Positions 52,696 to 61,704 of a DNA stretch of 64,000 nucleotides are shown one piece after another. Origin of the DNA: Semisulcospira habei (taxonomy: Eukaryota; Mollusca; Gastropoda; Semisulcospiridae); NCBI GenBank assembly GCA_036245525.1, contig BTPG01000006.1, forward strand, positions 72,919,026 through 72,983,025. Reading direction: 5' to 3'. The translations under genes were made by a program, and so were the position numbers. Each line of letters opens with the position of its first letter. Within the stretch, counting starts at the first letter, position 1. The notes beneath the pieces are model-generated. The model saw only the letters and a program-made list of their open reading frames with translations. It searched no databases and was not told the origin of the DNA.

Positions 52696-53038
52696 TCGGT
52701 CACATTTTATGTCTGTGTGGACGGATTTAGATGTGGCGTTGAAATTGCCGCCGTTATACAAAGACGCAATTTGTGTGCAATGAAATCGAAGGAGTAAACT
52801 CGATGATTTCACAAACTCAGCTAACTAACTATTAAGTTTAACGTCCTTTTGGCACAGAGTGTGATCAAGGACGACAAGGCAATTGGCAGAAGAGGCTTAA
52901 AAGCAACCGCGCACCGCACCTGTGGGTCAGTTAAAGTGTCTGGCTCTGTACAAAATGATGCGGCCAATATAAAACCAGACGTTCAGTTGCGGCACCTGAA
53001 AGTATTCATCAACAAGATGCAACGTATGTATATGCACT
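52696..53038. other. intron sequence, family A right flank and unknown
   Basis: TTATGTCTGTGTGGACGGA and GATTTAGATGTGGCGTTGA look like the family A right flank. Beyond about 52800 nothing is recognised. Confidence 0.4.
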
Positions 53039-53092
53039 TTAACTCATTCAGCCCGAGGGCCGTATTTCCCAAATTTTGGAGGTGTCATCTAA

Positions 53093-53292
53093 TTCAATTC
53101 AATTCAATAAACTTTATTTGTCCCGCGAGGGCAATTAAAAGTGGTCCGACAGGCTCAGTCACTTAAATAAACACAAAACTTACATTAAAAAATGCACACA
53201 ATAATGATACAAACAATCAATTCAATTAAAATCTAATGTATTTAAAAACAACACAACATTAATAAATAAAATTTATGTAATACGTGCACATA

Positions 53293-53388
<96 letters not shown>

Positions 53389-54231
53389 ACACACACACAC
53401 ACACACACTCGCACATTCACATTTGGGCGTCATTAATGAGACGAATTGGAGTAGTACAAAAGAGAATTTTCGTCTGTTCGTCGTACACGCTGGACAGCGG
53501 AACCGACGTCCCAAGGGAAGACGGTCAAACTCGGCGGTCAGAACATGATCATTGCTATCCAGAATACAGTATGCCTTTTTTCACTAGTTGTCTCTCTACA
53601 AAACACTGCAAGCTTATTTGATTTTCACCAATAATTTTGTTATGTGACCCTTACGATCTTGTCCAGCGCATTTTTGTTTTTGATACTCAAGTTGGAATAC
53701 CTACAGATAAAAGAAAAAGACAACGCACTTTCAATGAAAGAGTTATAGAACAGGATCAAAATTCCTTTGTCCACTGAAAACGAATGAAGTTTACGTAGAA
53801 AGTTTAACCGTTGCTGTCCTTTCTTCACAATGACCTCGTTATTTTTTTTTTTATTGCATGAGAGTTTGTTGTCAAAGATAGTAGCCAGGCACTTAATGCT
53901 ACTGAAAACTTCAATGGCCTGTCCATGTAAAACAGTAGCCTCAAAGAGTGCTGTCTGCTCTCTGAAATCAATGATGAGCTCTTTCGTTTTGTTAACATTC
54001 AGATCAAGAAAGGACTCATCACAGCATGTTACAAACTCATTCAAAACAGGCCCGTCATGTTGTTCGGAACCCTGTAAAAGACTAAGTAATGCTGAATCGT
54101 CTGAAAATTTCACAAGGAAACGATTTTCATAGCTGCTTCTAAAACAGTTAGTTTACATAATGTAGAGAAGAATAGAAAAAACACAACCTTGAGGGGAACC
54201 AGTGCTGGTAAGACGCCAGTCAGAAAAAAAA
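53093..54231 (-). mobile_element. L2-like LINE, 5' truncated in the RT
   Basis: Minus strand 3' end: CCCTCGCGGGACAAATAAAG, TTTATTGAATTGAATTGAAT, a pentamer tail. The 3' UTR contains a CA array (53297-53408 on plus). Truncated at STGSPQGCV. It inserted into a family B foldback at CATCTAA. Confidence 0.82.
53640..54230 (-). pseudogene. L2-like reverse transcriptase fragment
   Basis: RLTSTGSPQGCVFSILLY, a stop near 54150, then VKFSDDSALLSLL (catalytic FSDD), VTCCDESFLDLNVNKTKELI, QRLNFLRKLHSFSVDKGIL and FYNSFIESALSFSF. It ends KIVRVT at 53640. The FSDD variant and LNVNKTKE block distinguish it from the L2-like copy at 13.8 kb (YADD). Confidence 0.82.
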
Positions 54232-54420
54232 GACATTGCACCAGTTGCAGGAGATGGATCGATCATGATAATTCAAGGGCAGTGCCAGATTAGCTTGGCG
54301 CCGACAGGTGCCAATTCAATCTGGCACTACCCTTGAATTATCATGGTCGACCCATCTCCTGCTGTAGTGCGTCAGGGCTGAATGGGTTAAGGGCAAGACA
54401 TTTGACAAAAATCCCTTGCA

Positions 54421-54612
54421 AAAGACACCGATTCTTTTTAGTCCATGCAACCGCAGGGGCTCATGATGATCTTTGCCTCGTTCCGGGCCGCTATCGGTCT
54501 CATTAATATCTTCACAGGAAGTTTACAACAGAAATTCCGTCCGCATGCAAAAAGGCATAGATTCCCATGGGCCACTGCAGGCGCAGGGGCTCATGAGAAT
54601 CTTTGCCTCTTG
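54421..54612. repeat. two family A foldbacks in tandem
   Basis: A worn copy (54421-54480, GCAAAAGACACCGATTC and TCATGATGATCTTTGCCTCG) and a better one (54546-54612, GCAAAAAGGCATAGATTCCC and inverse). Both are followed by GGCCGCTATCGG/GGCTGCTGTCGG, so a flank was duplicated too. Confidence 0.72.
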
Positions 54613-54811
54613 TCGGCTGCTGTCGGGGCCCATTTACATCCTCAGTCAGAGGAAGTTTACGACGTAGCAAATTTCCTCGCATTTTGATGTTCTGACAGAG
54701 AGAAAATTTGTTTGAAGCCAAACGCACCTCGACTGATTCACAACAAAGATTATCCAAAGTGTTCGTGAACACTACAAGGCCGCCGGAAGGATATCTCAAT
54801 TTTACGAACTG

Positions 54812-54928
54812 ATAATCTGGCACTACCCTTGAATTATCATGGTCGATCCATCTCCTGCAATAGGTGCATAGTCGTTAGATGACGCCTCCAAAATTTGGGA
54901 AATACGTGCGTCGGGCTGAATGAGTTAA
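54812..54928. repeat. family B right half
   Basis: CTGGCACTACCCTTGAATTA, TCATGGTCGATCCATCTCCT, GACGCCTCCAAAATTTGGGA, GCGTCGGGCTGAATGAG-TTAA (54925-54928). Confidence 0.78.
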
Positions 54929-55019
54929 TACAAATTCTGAATTTGAACACAGGCTTGGGATGTTCAACCACCTTTATAACACGGTTAGTAGGAAACTGGA
55001 AATAGCACATTTTCTTCTA

Positions 55020-55470
55020 CTCGTATTATGGGAATTTGAAGATATGTATGTCTGACCTTGAGGTTTCTAATATCAGACTTTGAAGTGAATATCATATGCT
55101 GACGAGCGAAATGCGACATCTTTCGAATCATCGGAAACACTTCAGTGTTTGTGATGACTCGAATGAGGTCGCATTTCCTGTGTTCGTCAGTTTATGTGAG
55201 CTTGACTTCATAGGTACGAATGACTTTAATGATAGGAATGAAACCTCTTGAAGTTACGAGTGTCTTACCTTAAAATGAATAATATTTGGTCTTCGGCTGA
55301 TGATTGCAAATTTATTTACTTTGAAGATGAGAATATCTGATCTTCAGGTTACGACTTTGAAGACAGTAGTTTTCGACCTTACACGTAAGAATGTTTGACC
55401 TTGACCTCGAGTTTTCGAACGCAAAATGACCTTGAAGTAAATCATATCTGACCTTGAGGTTATGAATGGC
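55020..55470. repeat. degenerate minisatellite carrying 5' splice-site-like units
   Basis: Units like GAATATCTGACCTTGAAGTTACGAATG (about 25-30 bp) repeat with drift. In transcript sense each gives AAG|GTCAGATAT-like sequence. The array overlaps the donor of the 55453-55554 exon. A family E foldback (55096-55192) interrupts it. Confidence 0.72.
55096..55192. repeat. family E foldback
   Basis: GCTGACGAGCGAAATGCGAC, TCGAATCATCGGAAACACT, loop, then GATGACTCGAATGAGGTCGC, TGTTCGTCAG. Confidence 0.8.
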
Positions 55471-55554
55471 GGTGTGTGGGTCGTCAGCGAAGCTCTCGAT
55501 CTGCGAGATGTTGATTTTGTGCGTCTCCATCAAGCTGTCGAACCGGTTGTGAGC
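55453..55554 (-). CDS. GABBR2: GABA-B receptor exon: flytrap, FADDP block
   Basis: 102 nt, 34 codons, phase 0. Reads AHNRFDSLMETHKINISQ, IESFADDPHTAIHNLK. It aligns with the family segment RF..V...L....I.IS..ESF..DP....K.LK. NIS is a possible glycosylation site. Acceptor AATGTTTCAG, donor CAAG|GTCAGA within a minisatellite. The upstream exon is not found in the 8.4 kb to the right edge. Confidence 0.9.
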
Positions 55555-55685
55555 CTGAAACATTGCCATCAGAACGCACGTTTATGTCCCTGGAAAACGC
55601 GGCCGACGTCGGCCTGAGCGTCTTTTGCTTTCTGGGAATGCTGCGTGTATTTCATCTGCAAGAGGCACAGGTTTTTATGTGCCCC

Positions 55686-55787
55686 GCCCAGTAACTGCGG
55701 AAAAAGACATCGGGCCGACGTCGGCCGCGGTGGGCCCGCGCACGGCCCACTACGGCCTACGTCGCCCCGATGATCTTTGTCTACTGG
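55686..55787. repeat. family F foldback, shortened right arm
   Basis: CCCAGTAACTGCGGAAAAAG, ATCGGGCCGACGTCGGCCGC, GGGCCCGCGCACG, then CCCACTACGGCCTACGTCGC, CTTTGTCTACTGG. Confidence 0.78.
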
Positions 55788-55796
55788 ACTGCAACC

Positions 55797-55833
55797 TTTT
55801 TCAACCTTTCTGACTGACTAACAAAAAAAAAAA

Positions 55834-55864
<31 letters not shown>

Positions 55865-56560
55865 TAATAAAATAATAAAATACAATTAAAAACAAATAAA
55901 TAAATAAAATAAAACACTGTACAATACAATACCATACAATGAAATTTATAAGAAAGAAAAGAATAGAAAATTAAAAAAAAAAGAAACGAAAAGAAAAGAA
56001 AAGAAAAGAAAAAGAAAAAATGAATTGAGAAAAACATGAGAGAAAAAAACCCAAACCAAAACCAAACCAAACAACCCAACGATAACAAATGAAAAAAGGA
56101 AACGAATAATAAGAAAAAAAAAGAAGAAGAAATGTTTTAACAAGTTGTCTCTTGCAAATAATAATAAAACACCTTTCGTGCACTGCATGGACAATCGCAT
56201 TTCCCGCGGAATAATACTTTGAAGCTGGAAACCTTTCATGACCACTGCACGTAATTCTATTATGCAGGCATTTTCTGTGGCTAGACAATACTCCCCTGAT
56301 AGAGCCTCAATCACAATAATAAACCAATCTCCTGCGACCTTCACCTAACTCTCATGCAATTTACAATCTATGGGAACACCACGCGAAGAATTCTTTATTC
56401 TGGAACTAGATCTTTCGGCTGGAAAATAACGACTATCTTGATTTCCATTTTTCGATTTCAAGAGAAGTTTAAAAACAGGTTTTAAAGAAAGAAAAACATG
56501 CGTGGTTATAATATTTTTCGTGGAAAGGCGAAGGTGTAATTTTAGGTGAAATTTCAGACG
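55797..56560. other. A-rich intron sequence
   Basis: A30 run (55821-55850), then GAAAA/AATAA-rich low complexity to about 56140. Nothing recognised after that. Confidence 0.6.
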
Positions 56561-56572
56561 AAAAGATGTCTG

Positions 56573-56680
56573 CCCAGTAACCAAAGGACTCCGGGCCCAC
56601 GATGGCCGCAGTGGGCCCGCGCACGGCTGTGCGCGGGCCCACTGCGGCCGTCGTGGGCCCGAAGACGTTTCGCTACTGGG
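56573..56680. repeat. family F foldback, reference copy
   Basis: CCCAGTAACCAAAGGACTCC, GGGCCCACGATGGCCGCAGT, GGGCCCGCGCACG, loop GCT, and a nearly exact inverse ending GCTACTGGG. Confidence 0.9.
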
Positions 56681-57120
56681 ATGGCATTAAAAACCCGTCA
56701 AACTCTTGCGTTTTTAGGCGGTACGGATAGGTGGCAATTTCTCGTGTGGTTGGAGTTAGTTTGCGTAGTCAAAAGCGTTGTTAAGCTGAGCACAGTGTGT
56801 GTGTGTGTGTGGGGTGGGGGTGGAGGGGTGGGGGTGGGGGGTGGGGGGGGGGGAAATACAGCAATAATCAGCCCCCACAACTGCGGGGGCGCATGAGGAT
56901 CTATGTCTCTTGCAGTTGGATCGTGTTGGTTTTTGTTTTGGCGGTCAAAGGGTTAACAATAACACTGTGAAATGCAGACGCCAAGGGAATAACAAATTGG
57001 CATTCTCTGTCTGCTCCTCTTTATATGGGTGCGGAGGTTAAGGGGGTCGGGGGTGAGGGGGGGTCGGGAGGGTTTGTTGAACTTTAAAAAAGTTTTGTCA
57101 GCTGTATTTGATACACATAC
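56681..57120. other. G-rich tract and a family A half
   Basis: G-rich array 56807-56853 (GGGGTGGGGGT units). A family A right half at 56869-56914 (GCCCCCACAACTGCGGGGGC, CATGAGGATCTATGTCTCTT), followed by a flank ending GGCGGTCAAAGGG-TTAA. Confidence 0.6.
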
Positions 57121-57187
57121 GTGCACTGATCTGTGATTTTCGACCTTATGGATCTGGGCCGTGAGGCCCAAAATCACAGACCTGCAC
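57121..57187. repeat. family G foldback
   Basis: GTGCACTGATCTGTGATTTT, CGACCTTATGG, loop, GTGAGGCCC, AAAATCACAGACCTGCAC. Confidence 0.82.
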
Positions 57188-58001
57188 ACACATGCTCCTC
57201 TTCTGCAAGCACGAATGCGAATAAGTCGCGCAGTTACATCGCTCCGTCTCCAGTGACAATTGTGTTGGCAGTGTATGGTTGTGATGTGTAATTTTTAGCC
57301 TCAGTGACTTGTGATAGTGACTTCTATTGGAATGTGACTTTTCCATTTGTGTAACATTCATTTTTCGAGAGTTATGAACGTTTCTTTTTCTTCATCACTA
57401 TTCTGTTGAATACTTCGAGCGTTGCAACATGGACTTTTCCGTTTCTGGGTCGCTTGGCGCCAGCCCGGCGTGCCTAGTACAGTCGTATTAAGCAATCCAG
57501 AGTCTGCCGTGAACCTAGACATAGATTCTTATGGTTCCCGCAGATGCGAAAGCGTATGTGAATCCTGGCGGCGCGAGTAGATGCAGTAACTGCTTCCATC
57601 GGGTCAGTACCGATTAGACGTGGTGACAGCAGGTATAAACAGACCACTCTGCTAGTGCCAGCTCACATTTCAGTGTGTAATTCCAGATGTGTGGTAAAGT
57701 AAACCGACGCTAGCCGGGCCCCAGTGCTTGACAGTCGCTGCCGCCGCCACTCTTGAGCGCAGCAGTGAGCTATCATGGCAATCGGCATGACCGCGAGGCT
57801 GGCATCAGCTATGTAATCCGCCAACCACACGCTTCATGTGTAGCATACCACCACCCCTTCTCTCCACCACCACACCCTCCCCTCAGTCCACCTTCCTTTT
57901 ACCATGGGCTGCTAGCTCTATGCTGGCACTTCATGCGTAGCATACCACCGCCCCTTCCCTCCAACACCACTGCCCCCCTCCTCTACCCCTCCACCACCAC
58001 C
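57188..58001. other. upstream region of a LINE ORF1
   Basis: An open frame runs from 57753 into the ORF1. Its first 83 residues are Pro/His-rich, with TACCACCACCCCTTC and CTCCACCACCACACC repeats, and look like untranslated leader. A worn family A copy is at about 57519-57566. Confidence 0.5.
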
Positions 58002-60602
58002 ATGGGCCCTATCACCCGATCTGCGGCAAATGCCAAGCATGCCATGGACACTTCCATTGAGAAAATTCGCCATACAATGGATCCGATTCAAAAGACTTTC
58101 ACTAGCGATAAACTCCCGTTATGGAGATGCATACTCCACACACGGTACATCGCAGGGTGTCCAGCCGCCATTACCGCCGACTGGTTCGACTACGAGCAAA
58201 CCAGCAATCAGCCCAGCATCATCACCCTCCCCACTCCACTGTGCAGCCCTTCCCCTCCTAATCTCTACAAGACATTTCTCCAACTCTACCTCGAATCGAG
58301 CAAGCTCATCACTATCACCCTCTACCATACTACAGGCACTGTGCTTGTGCAGGGGACCGCATGCCGACAGTGGGTGGATGAGGAGTTTGACAAGATGAAA
58401 ACAATAGTGAGCACAATGTCTGACGAGACAACTACGCCTGCCACTGAACCCCCGATATCTAATTCCTCATCCGAACACCCACTGAGTACCCCGTCAATAC
58501 CTGCCATTGAACCCCCCTCATCTGACTCCTCAATTTCACCCTCCCAGTCTCCACTCGCATCTCAGCCCGGCCATCCAATCTTAAACGCTGTAATCGCCAC
58601 TAGCACTCCCCCCTTCACCCCTCCCCTTTCTGCTGATTTTTCTGGTCCCCAGCACTTGTCGAAATCGGAACCCCTCATTGACACGATGACGTCATGTGTC
58701 AATCATCATTTCATGGCCATCAAGTCAACAGATGAGAGGGGCGTGACGATGTGCAGTGAAGCACACCCCAGCCCCCCGGGCACTGCTACCTCCTGTACCC
58801 CGCGCTGCAACCACACCACAGCTGCCTTTGGGCCTAATCCCCCAACGCCCTGCCCTCCGTCTCTAACACCCGTGCCTGGGACTAACATATCTGCAACTAG
58901 CATCGAACCAGCCAACCATGAAGGCGTCGGCGCCCTGATTTCTCTCCCCTGCCAAGCTAGCGAACTCGCCCGGGGCGTGCCCTCAGCTGAGGTTAACACA
59001 GTTGTAGTGGACACACCCAACACACAGAATACTACTTCACCATCATCAACCTCACTCGTTCCTGTATCTGACAGCACGGCCATGAGACTGATCATCGCCC
59101 TGCAGCACCAACTAGCTGAGTCTTCAGCCACCATCACCACTCTCCACTCAGAGCTTCGCCAGTGCCGTGCTGAGCTGCAGGGAGTCAAGAATGAGTTTGC
59201 TGACCTCAAACAGGGTTACGACACTTTGACCTCACTTGTCCTGGACAGCGAGGTGAAGGCCAAGAATGAGATCAAGGCTGTTGAAGCGAGTGTGAGGGAA
59301 AACATCGATAAAACTGCAGAGGCGCTGAGAAAGAGTCAAACAACGCTCAGTGAGAAAATCAGCAAACTTGTTTCCTCTAGAGACTCTCACACTGGGAAAT
59401 TAGAGGAAATCTGCAAGCGACTAGATACGTGGACCCCATCACAAACAAAGAGTGTGAGAGTCAGTACGACAGAACATTCACCCACCAATCTTTCTTCGCA
59501 AAATAAATCCCCTTCTCCGCCGCCAGCATCCGGTACTACGCCTAAACCACATGGGTTCCACTCTAACAATAGCAGCGAAGGGCCAACTATTCCTGTTACT
59601 AACAGGTACCAAGCATTAAACCCGGAGCAAGAACTTGACTCTCCTGGTTGTTCACCCATCCACAAGAACAATGATGGAAGACCTGCCAGTCGACGCGACA
59701 ATGAAAACCTGGCACCGCTGGAGAGACTACGCGCCATGAAAATTCGCCCTGAGGTCAACACTCTTCTCATCGGGGACTCAGTCACTAAATACATCGATGA
59801 GAAGAGAATGTCTACTCATGAGTCAATCATGCAAAACTTGTCGGTGTCTGATCTCAGGGTGGATCATCTGACGCAGTGGCTGAACACACAGCCCCACAAC
59901 CCCAACATCCGTACCGTCACCGTTCACATCGGCATCAACAGCTGCTGGCATGGGCCTATTAGTCAGCAGACCTGGCTGAAGCTGTGCCGCATGCTGGTAG
60001 TGTGTTTCCCCAAAGCCAGACTGCAGATGTCCACCCTCCTCCCAACTCGCGGCCGCTACCACCCTCTCCACAAACCTGCCTACGAGTCAAATAAAGCCCT
60101 GCAGGCAGTCTGCAAACAGGAAAAGATCACGCTCATCGACCACACGTCATCTTTCCTGTCCACTAGAGGCGCTCCTAAGCAGGCTATGTACTTTGACAAA
60201 CTGCACCCAAGCGAGCATGGCGTGCATGCGCTGGAGTGCAATATGAACCGTTTCGTCAGATCGCACTTGTCCTCAGGTGAGGAATATCAGGATACGAGGC
60301 TTTACGATCACCGGGCCGTAAATCGTCGTCGTCGCTCCCAGTCACCGTCAGCAGGAGGAGGCGAAGAGAATCACCCTCGCCACTCAGCCGCGCGCGGTCA
60401 CGCCATCAGGCCACCACCTAACACCCGTAACGACTCGCAATTTCCTCCCCTGCAGCCGATCAGCTCTCCGACCATGTTGGCACCCAGAAACAGAGGGTGG
60501 GAGAAAAGCGGCTTAGCCGCCCCGGCCTCTCCTTTCGACAACATTCAAGCTCTGAGTGTCAGCATTGCACAAGCGATTGCGCAATTTTACTGTCAACAGT
60601 AA
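58002..60602 (+). CDS. LINE ORF1 protein with coiled coil and SGNH esterase-like domain
   Basis: Intact 866-residue frame from the ATG at 58002, which has a strong context (CCACCATGG); the frame is open from 57753 (949 residues). An N-terminal domain reads CILHTRYIAGCPAAITADWF to LYHTTGTVLVQGTAC. A Pro/Ser/Thr-rich linker follows, then a coiled coil (about 59090-59430). The C-terminal SGNH hydrolase-like domain has GDS at 59772-59780, GIN at 59931-59939 and D-K-L-H at 60195-60206. Esterase-type ORF1 proteins are known from CR1-group LINEs, where they bind RNA or lipids. No stop in 2.6 kb suggests a young copy. Confidence 0.8.
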   Translation: MGPITRSAANAKHAMDTSIEKIRHTMDPIQKTFTSDKLPLWRCILHTRYIAGCPAAITADWFDYEQTSNQPSIITLPTPLCSPSPPNLYKTFLQLYLESSKLITITLYHTTGTVLVQGTACRQWVDEEFDKMKTIVSTMSDETTTPATEPPISNSSSEHPLSTPSIPAIEPPSSDSSISPSQSPLASQPGHPILNAVIATSTPPFTPPLSADFSGPQHLSKSEPLIDTMTSCVNHHFMAIKSTDERGVTMCSEAHPSPPGTATSCTPRCNHTTAAFGPNPPTPCPPSLTPVPGTNISATSIEPANHEGVGALISLPCQASELARGVPSAEVNTVVVDTPNTQNTTSPSSTSLVPVSDSTAMRLIIALQHQLAESSATITTLHSELRQCRAELQGVKNEFADLKQGYDTLTSLVLDSEVKAKNEIKAVEASVRENIDKTAEALRKSQTTLSEKISKLVSSRDSHTGKLEEICKRLDTWTPSQTKSVRVSTTEHSPTNLSSQNKSPSPPPASGTTPKPHGFHSNNSSEGPTIPVTNRYQALNPEQELDSPGCSPIHKNNDGRPASRRDNENLAPLERLRAMKIRPEVNTLLIGDSVTKYIDEKRMSTHESIMQNLSVSDLRVDHLTQWLNTQPHNPNIRTVTVHIGINSCWHGPISQQTWLKLCRMLVVCFPKARLQMSTLLPTRGRYHPLHKPAYESNKALQAVCKQEKITLIDHTSSFLSTRGAPKQAMYFDKLHPSEHGVHALECNMNRFVRSHLSSGEEYQDTRLYDHRAVNRRRRSQSPSAGGGEENHPRHSAARGHAIRPPPNTRNDSQFPPLQPISSPTMLAPRNRGWEKSGLAAPASPFDNIQALSVSIAQAIAQFYCQQ

Positions 60603-61704
60603 CCCGTTTTGTCGAGCTCACAAAGGAGAAGTAGCCTCCGTCAGCCAGCCTGTCCAGTTAGCAGGAGGGATACATTATCATGAGTCCCGGCCTGCGGATG
60701 AAGGAGCTCGTGACAATGTATGTCTCTTGTTGGAAATGGATTATGGGACATAATTAGTTCGCGGACCGTCTTCAATCATTTCAACTTTTGTCACCGTCAC
60801 CGTCATTATGTGACCCTTAATCGCATTTTCGTCCAGCTTTATTTTACCTATTTTGGACGGACCCATTGACTCCTGATAGTGCGAGGGCGACGCCCAATAG
60901 CGTGGTGCCTAAAGTGCCAGGCTATTCTTAAGCTGTCACGGTTTATATGTTTCCTTTAATGTGATATGGTCCGTAGATCATAACTACTGTTCTTGGGTGT
61001 TTTAGCAATGAGTCAATCAACGTGGTGAAATACTATTCCTGATTTTGTGGTGAGATAATATTCTTGATGTGGTAGTTGCTACACATGTAGCCAGTTTAAG
61101 CTTGTGCATTACGTTATTTTGTTTGCAGACAACAGACTGTACTCTTTCTTATTATGAAGTTTGTGTCTTATTATTATAGTTTTGTGGATTTCTGCATCAT
61201 CTCAGTGACAATCTAACGCCGGATAGCGGCTGTGCCTGAGTGTGTTGCGCAATGTTTTCTCTGACCAGCACTTTAGTGAAACCTGGACAGTTGTACTTTC
61301 ACATTGATGGACTGTGGGAGGGACTTGTACAGGCTAATCTATAAAAGTACTATACGAACAGCCTCAGCAACCACACGCAATATTCTCTTTCTGCGCATAA
61401 AAGGTGTTTACTCTCATTTTGAAAACGTTTTCGCCGACTGAATACTGGTTCTACTTCTTCTGCTACTGCAACATCATAATTTTTGTTCTTCCTAAAATTA
61501 TAGTTCTTCTTCAGTACTTCTAAGCCTAATCCTTGTTTGCTTTGATTCAATATTATTGTTGCTTTCATTGTTGTTGTTTTTTTATTTTTTTATTATTATT
61601 TGTGTTTGTGTACTGATTACTATATTATCAATAGCTGTATTACGTTAAGTGTACTTATTGTTACCCTCATTTTCGCCACCTTCGTTTCTTTCTCGTCTGT
61701 CACG
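60603..61704. other. gap between ORF1 and ORF2, with foldback relics
   Basis: A family A relic at 60660-60731 (GGGATACATTATCATGAGTC, CTCGTGACAATGTATGTCTC) and family B traces at about 60870-60945 (GCGAGGGCGACGCCCAATAG, CCAGGCTATTCTTAAGC). The remainder is AT-rich. Such a long spacer is unusual for one LINE, so ORF1 and ORF2 may come from two elements. Confidence 0.5.

Larger units (their letters stand above)
53039..54390. repeat. family B foldback, full unit, interrupted by a LINE
   Basis: Left part TTAA-CTCATTCAGCCCGAGGGC to GGAGGTGTCATCTAA (53039-53092). After the LINE it continues GACATTGCACCAGTTGCAGG, core to 54363, CGTCAGGGCTGAATGGG-TTAA (54387-54390). The uninterrupted copy at 601-814 shows the expected joint. 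Confidence 0.88.

Noticed and set aside
57753..58001. Start of the ORF1 protein at 57753
   Set aside because: The first 83 residues are low-complexity and the ATG at 58002 has a much better initiation context just before the conserved domain.
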